From Methylococcaceae bacterium NSP1-2 (GTDB taxonomy: Bacteria; Pseudomonadota; Gammaproteobacteria; Methylococcales; Methylomonadaceae), in NCBI GenBank assembly GCA_002256685.1, contig NQJH01000133.1, forward strand, positions 1 through 5,920: a stretch of DNA of 5,920 bases. The letters run 5' to 3'. Under the pieces are notes generated by a model. That model was not told the origin of the DNA and made no database searches. It saw only the letters and a program-made list of their open reading frames with translations. The position numbers were made by a program, and so were the translations under genes. The number at the start of each line of letters is the position of its first letter. Position 1 is the stretch's first letter. Shown piece after piece: positions 5,112-5,920 of this stretch.

Positions 5112-5920
5112 GCCAAAGTCACGAACTGCAACTGCATATAAGAAAACTCGGTGAGATTCGCAGCATTCTCAATTCGATGAAAAATTTGGCATTGATTGAA
5201 ACCCACAAGCTGGCGCGTTTGCAGATTCTCCAAAGTCAGGCGGTTGCGGCTATTGAAACGGTCATCAACGACTTGTTATCTTTTTATCCGCATTTGGCAA
5301 CTGCCGATGCTCATGCGCCTTCGGTTTGCTTGCTAGTTGGTACAGAACGGGGCTTTTGTGGCGATTTTAATGAAAAATTGATACGCGCTAGCATCGAGCA
5401 GGGCTATACGCAAACTATCGCTGTTGGTAGCCGATTGGCTAATAAAATGACAGATTGTGAACTTGAAAGTGTGACGATTATTGCCGGAGCCAATGTCGCC
5501 GAAGAAGTGCCACTGATTGTTAATCGCCTGATAGACAGTATTGTTCCTGCTAGTCATCACTTGGCAATACGCTTAACTGCAATCTACTACGACAGCCCTA
5601 CCCAGCCCATTTGCCAACGGCAATTACTTCCGCTTAGTCCGCAGCCCAGTTCCATATCGAATCACCGCCACCCACCGCTACTACTTAATTTACCACCCGA
5701 AGTATTTTTTTCAGATTTACTGGGTCATTATTTATTGGCAGTCCTACATGAAATTCTCTACCTATCATTAACAACAGAAAATCATCGCCGCCTTCAACAT
5801 CTGGAAGGCGCGGTCAATCATTTAGATGATGAAACCACCAGTTTGCAGCGCAAAGCACAAATTTATCGTCAGGAAGAAATTACCGAAGAGATTGAAGTTA
5901 TTTTGCTGAATGCGGAAAAT
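5108..5920 (+). CDS. atpG: N-ATPase F1 gamma subunit, 3'-partial
   Basis: Gamma is the central shaft turning inside the alpha-beta hexamer. From ATG 5108 (ATGA overlap with the atpA stop) the frame is open for 271 codons to the window end. The N-terminal helix has IRSILNSMKNLALIETHKLAR (17-37, split IRSILNSMKN / LALIETHKLAR), the equivalent of the gamma TMKxxA motif. VGTERGFCGDFNEKL (77-91) matches the xGSDxGLCGxFN strand of the Rossmann-like domain, and the C-terminal helix TTENHRRLQHLEGA (222-235) to EEITEEIEVILLNAE (256-270) is characteristic of alternate gammas. Family members run to roughly 280-290 residues, so only a few residues should be missing. The middle (165-200) is variable and rich in Pro and Ser. 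The frame is intact. Usually the last gene of the operon. Confidence 0.92.
   Translation, partial: MSQSHELQLHIRKLGEIRSILNSMKNLALIETHKLARLQILQSQAVAAIETVINDLLSFYPHLATADAHAPSVCLLVGTERGFCGDFNEKLIRASIEQGYTQTIAVGSRLANKMTDCELESVTIIAGANVAEEVPLIVNRLIDSIVPASHHLAIRLTAIYYDSPTQPICQRQLLPLSPQPSSISNHRHPPLLLNLPPEVFFSDLLGHYLLAVLHEILYLSLTTENHRRLQHLEGAVNHLDDETTSLQRKAQIYRQEEITEEIEVILLNAEN

Noticed and set aside
5333..5560. Minus-strand 75-codon frame opposite atpG
   Set aside because: Gamma homology on the plus strand explains the region, including conserved residues at both ends.
1..5920. Housekeeping F-type ATPase operon
   Set aside because: Order (atpD-atpC first, atpQ present, no atpH, long b subunit) and the sequence signatures of epsilon, b and gamma fit the alternate N-type operon instead.

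Overview
The window is a single, densely packed, plus-strand operon for an alternative F-type rotary ATPase of the N-ATPase class (described order atpDCQRBEFAG). The order read here is atpD (beta), atpC (epsilon), atpQ, atpB (a), atpE (c), atpF (b with a delta-like C-terminus), atpA (alpha), atpG (gamma). Three things separate it from a housekeeping F-ATPase operon (atpIBEFHAGDC): beta and epsilon come first, an AtpQ-type membrane protein sits between F1 and FO genes, and there is no separate delta gene because the b subunit is long. N-ATPases usually occur as a second ATPase, mostly in proteobacteria and some cyanobacteria, planctomycetes and archaea. The protein style and moderate base composition fit a gammaproteobacterium or betaproteobacterium (for example a methanotroph or sulfur oxidiser), but that is only a guess.

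Layout: bases 1-1252 hold atpD, cut at its 5' side by the window edge and broken near base 625. The 5' piece carries the P-loop and the 3' piece carries the C-terminal half. The segment between them, which should contain the Walker B strand, is missing together with a frameshift. Bases 1249-1659 are atpC, 1656-1928 atpQ, 1938-2603 atpB, 2606-2875 atpE, 2888-3637 atpF, 3624-5111 atpA, and 5108 to the window end atpG, which lacks only its last residues. Three junctions are ATGA start/stop overlaps, atpF and atpA overlap by 14 bases, and the remaining gaps are 2 to 12 bases. There is no room for an internal promoter or terminator and no stretch of 300 bases without a gene.

How the parts work together: alpha, beta, gamma and epsilon make the F1 motor. 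The a subunit, c ring and b stator make FO. AtpQ is a small accessory membrane protein. The family mostly acts as an ATP-driven ion pump.

What stands out is that the machine differs from the standard N-ATPase in several places: catalytic beta is disrupted; atpR is absent from its usual place between atpQ and atpB; the c subunit lacks two side chains of the sodium-binding set and much of the usual glycine pattern of helix 1; and the alpha P-loop has Arg instead of the invariant Lys. Every gene except atpD has a clean reading frame. This is either a recently broken, already divergent ATPase or an operon with one local sequence or assembly defect. No mobile element, RNA gene, CRISPR array or unrelated gene was seen.
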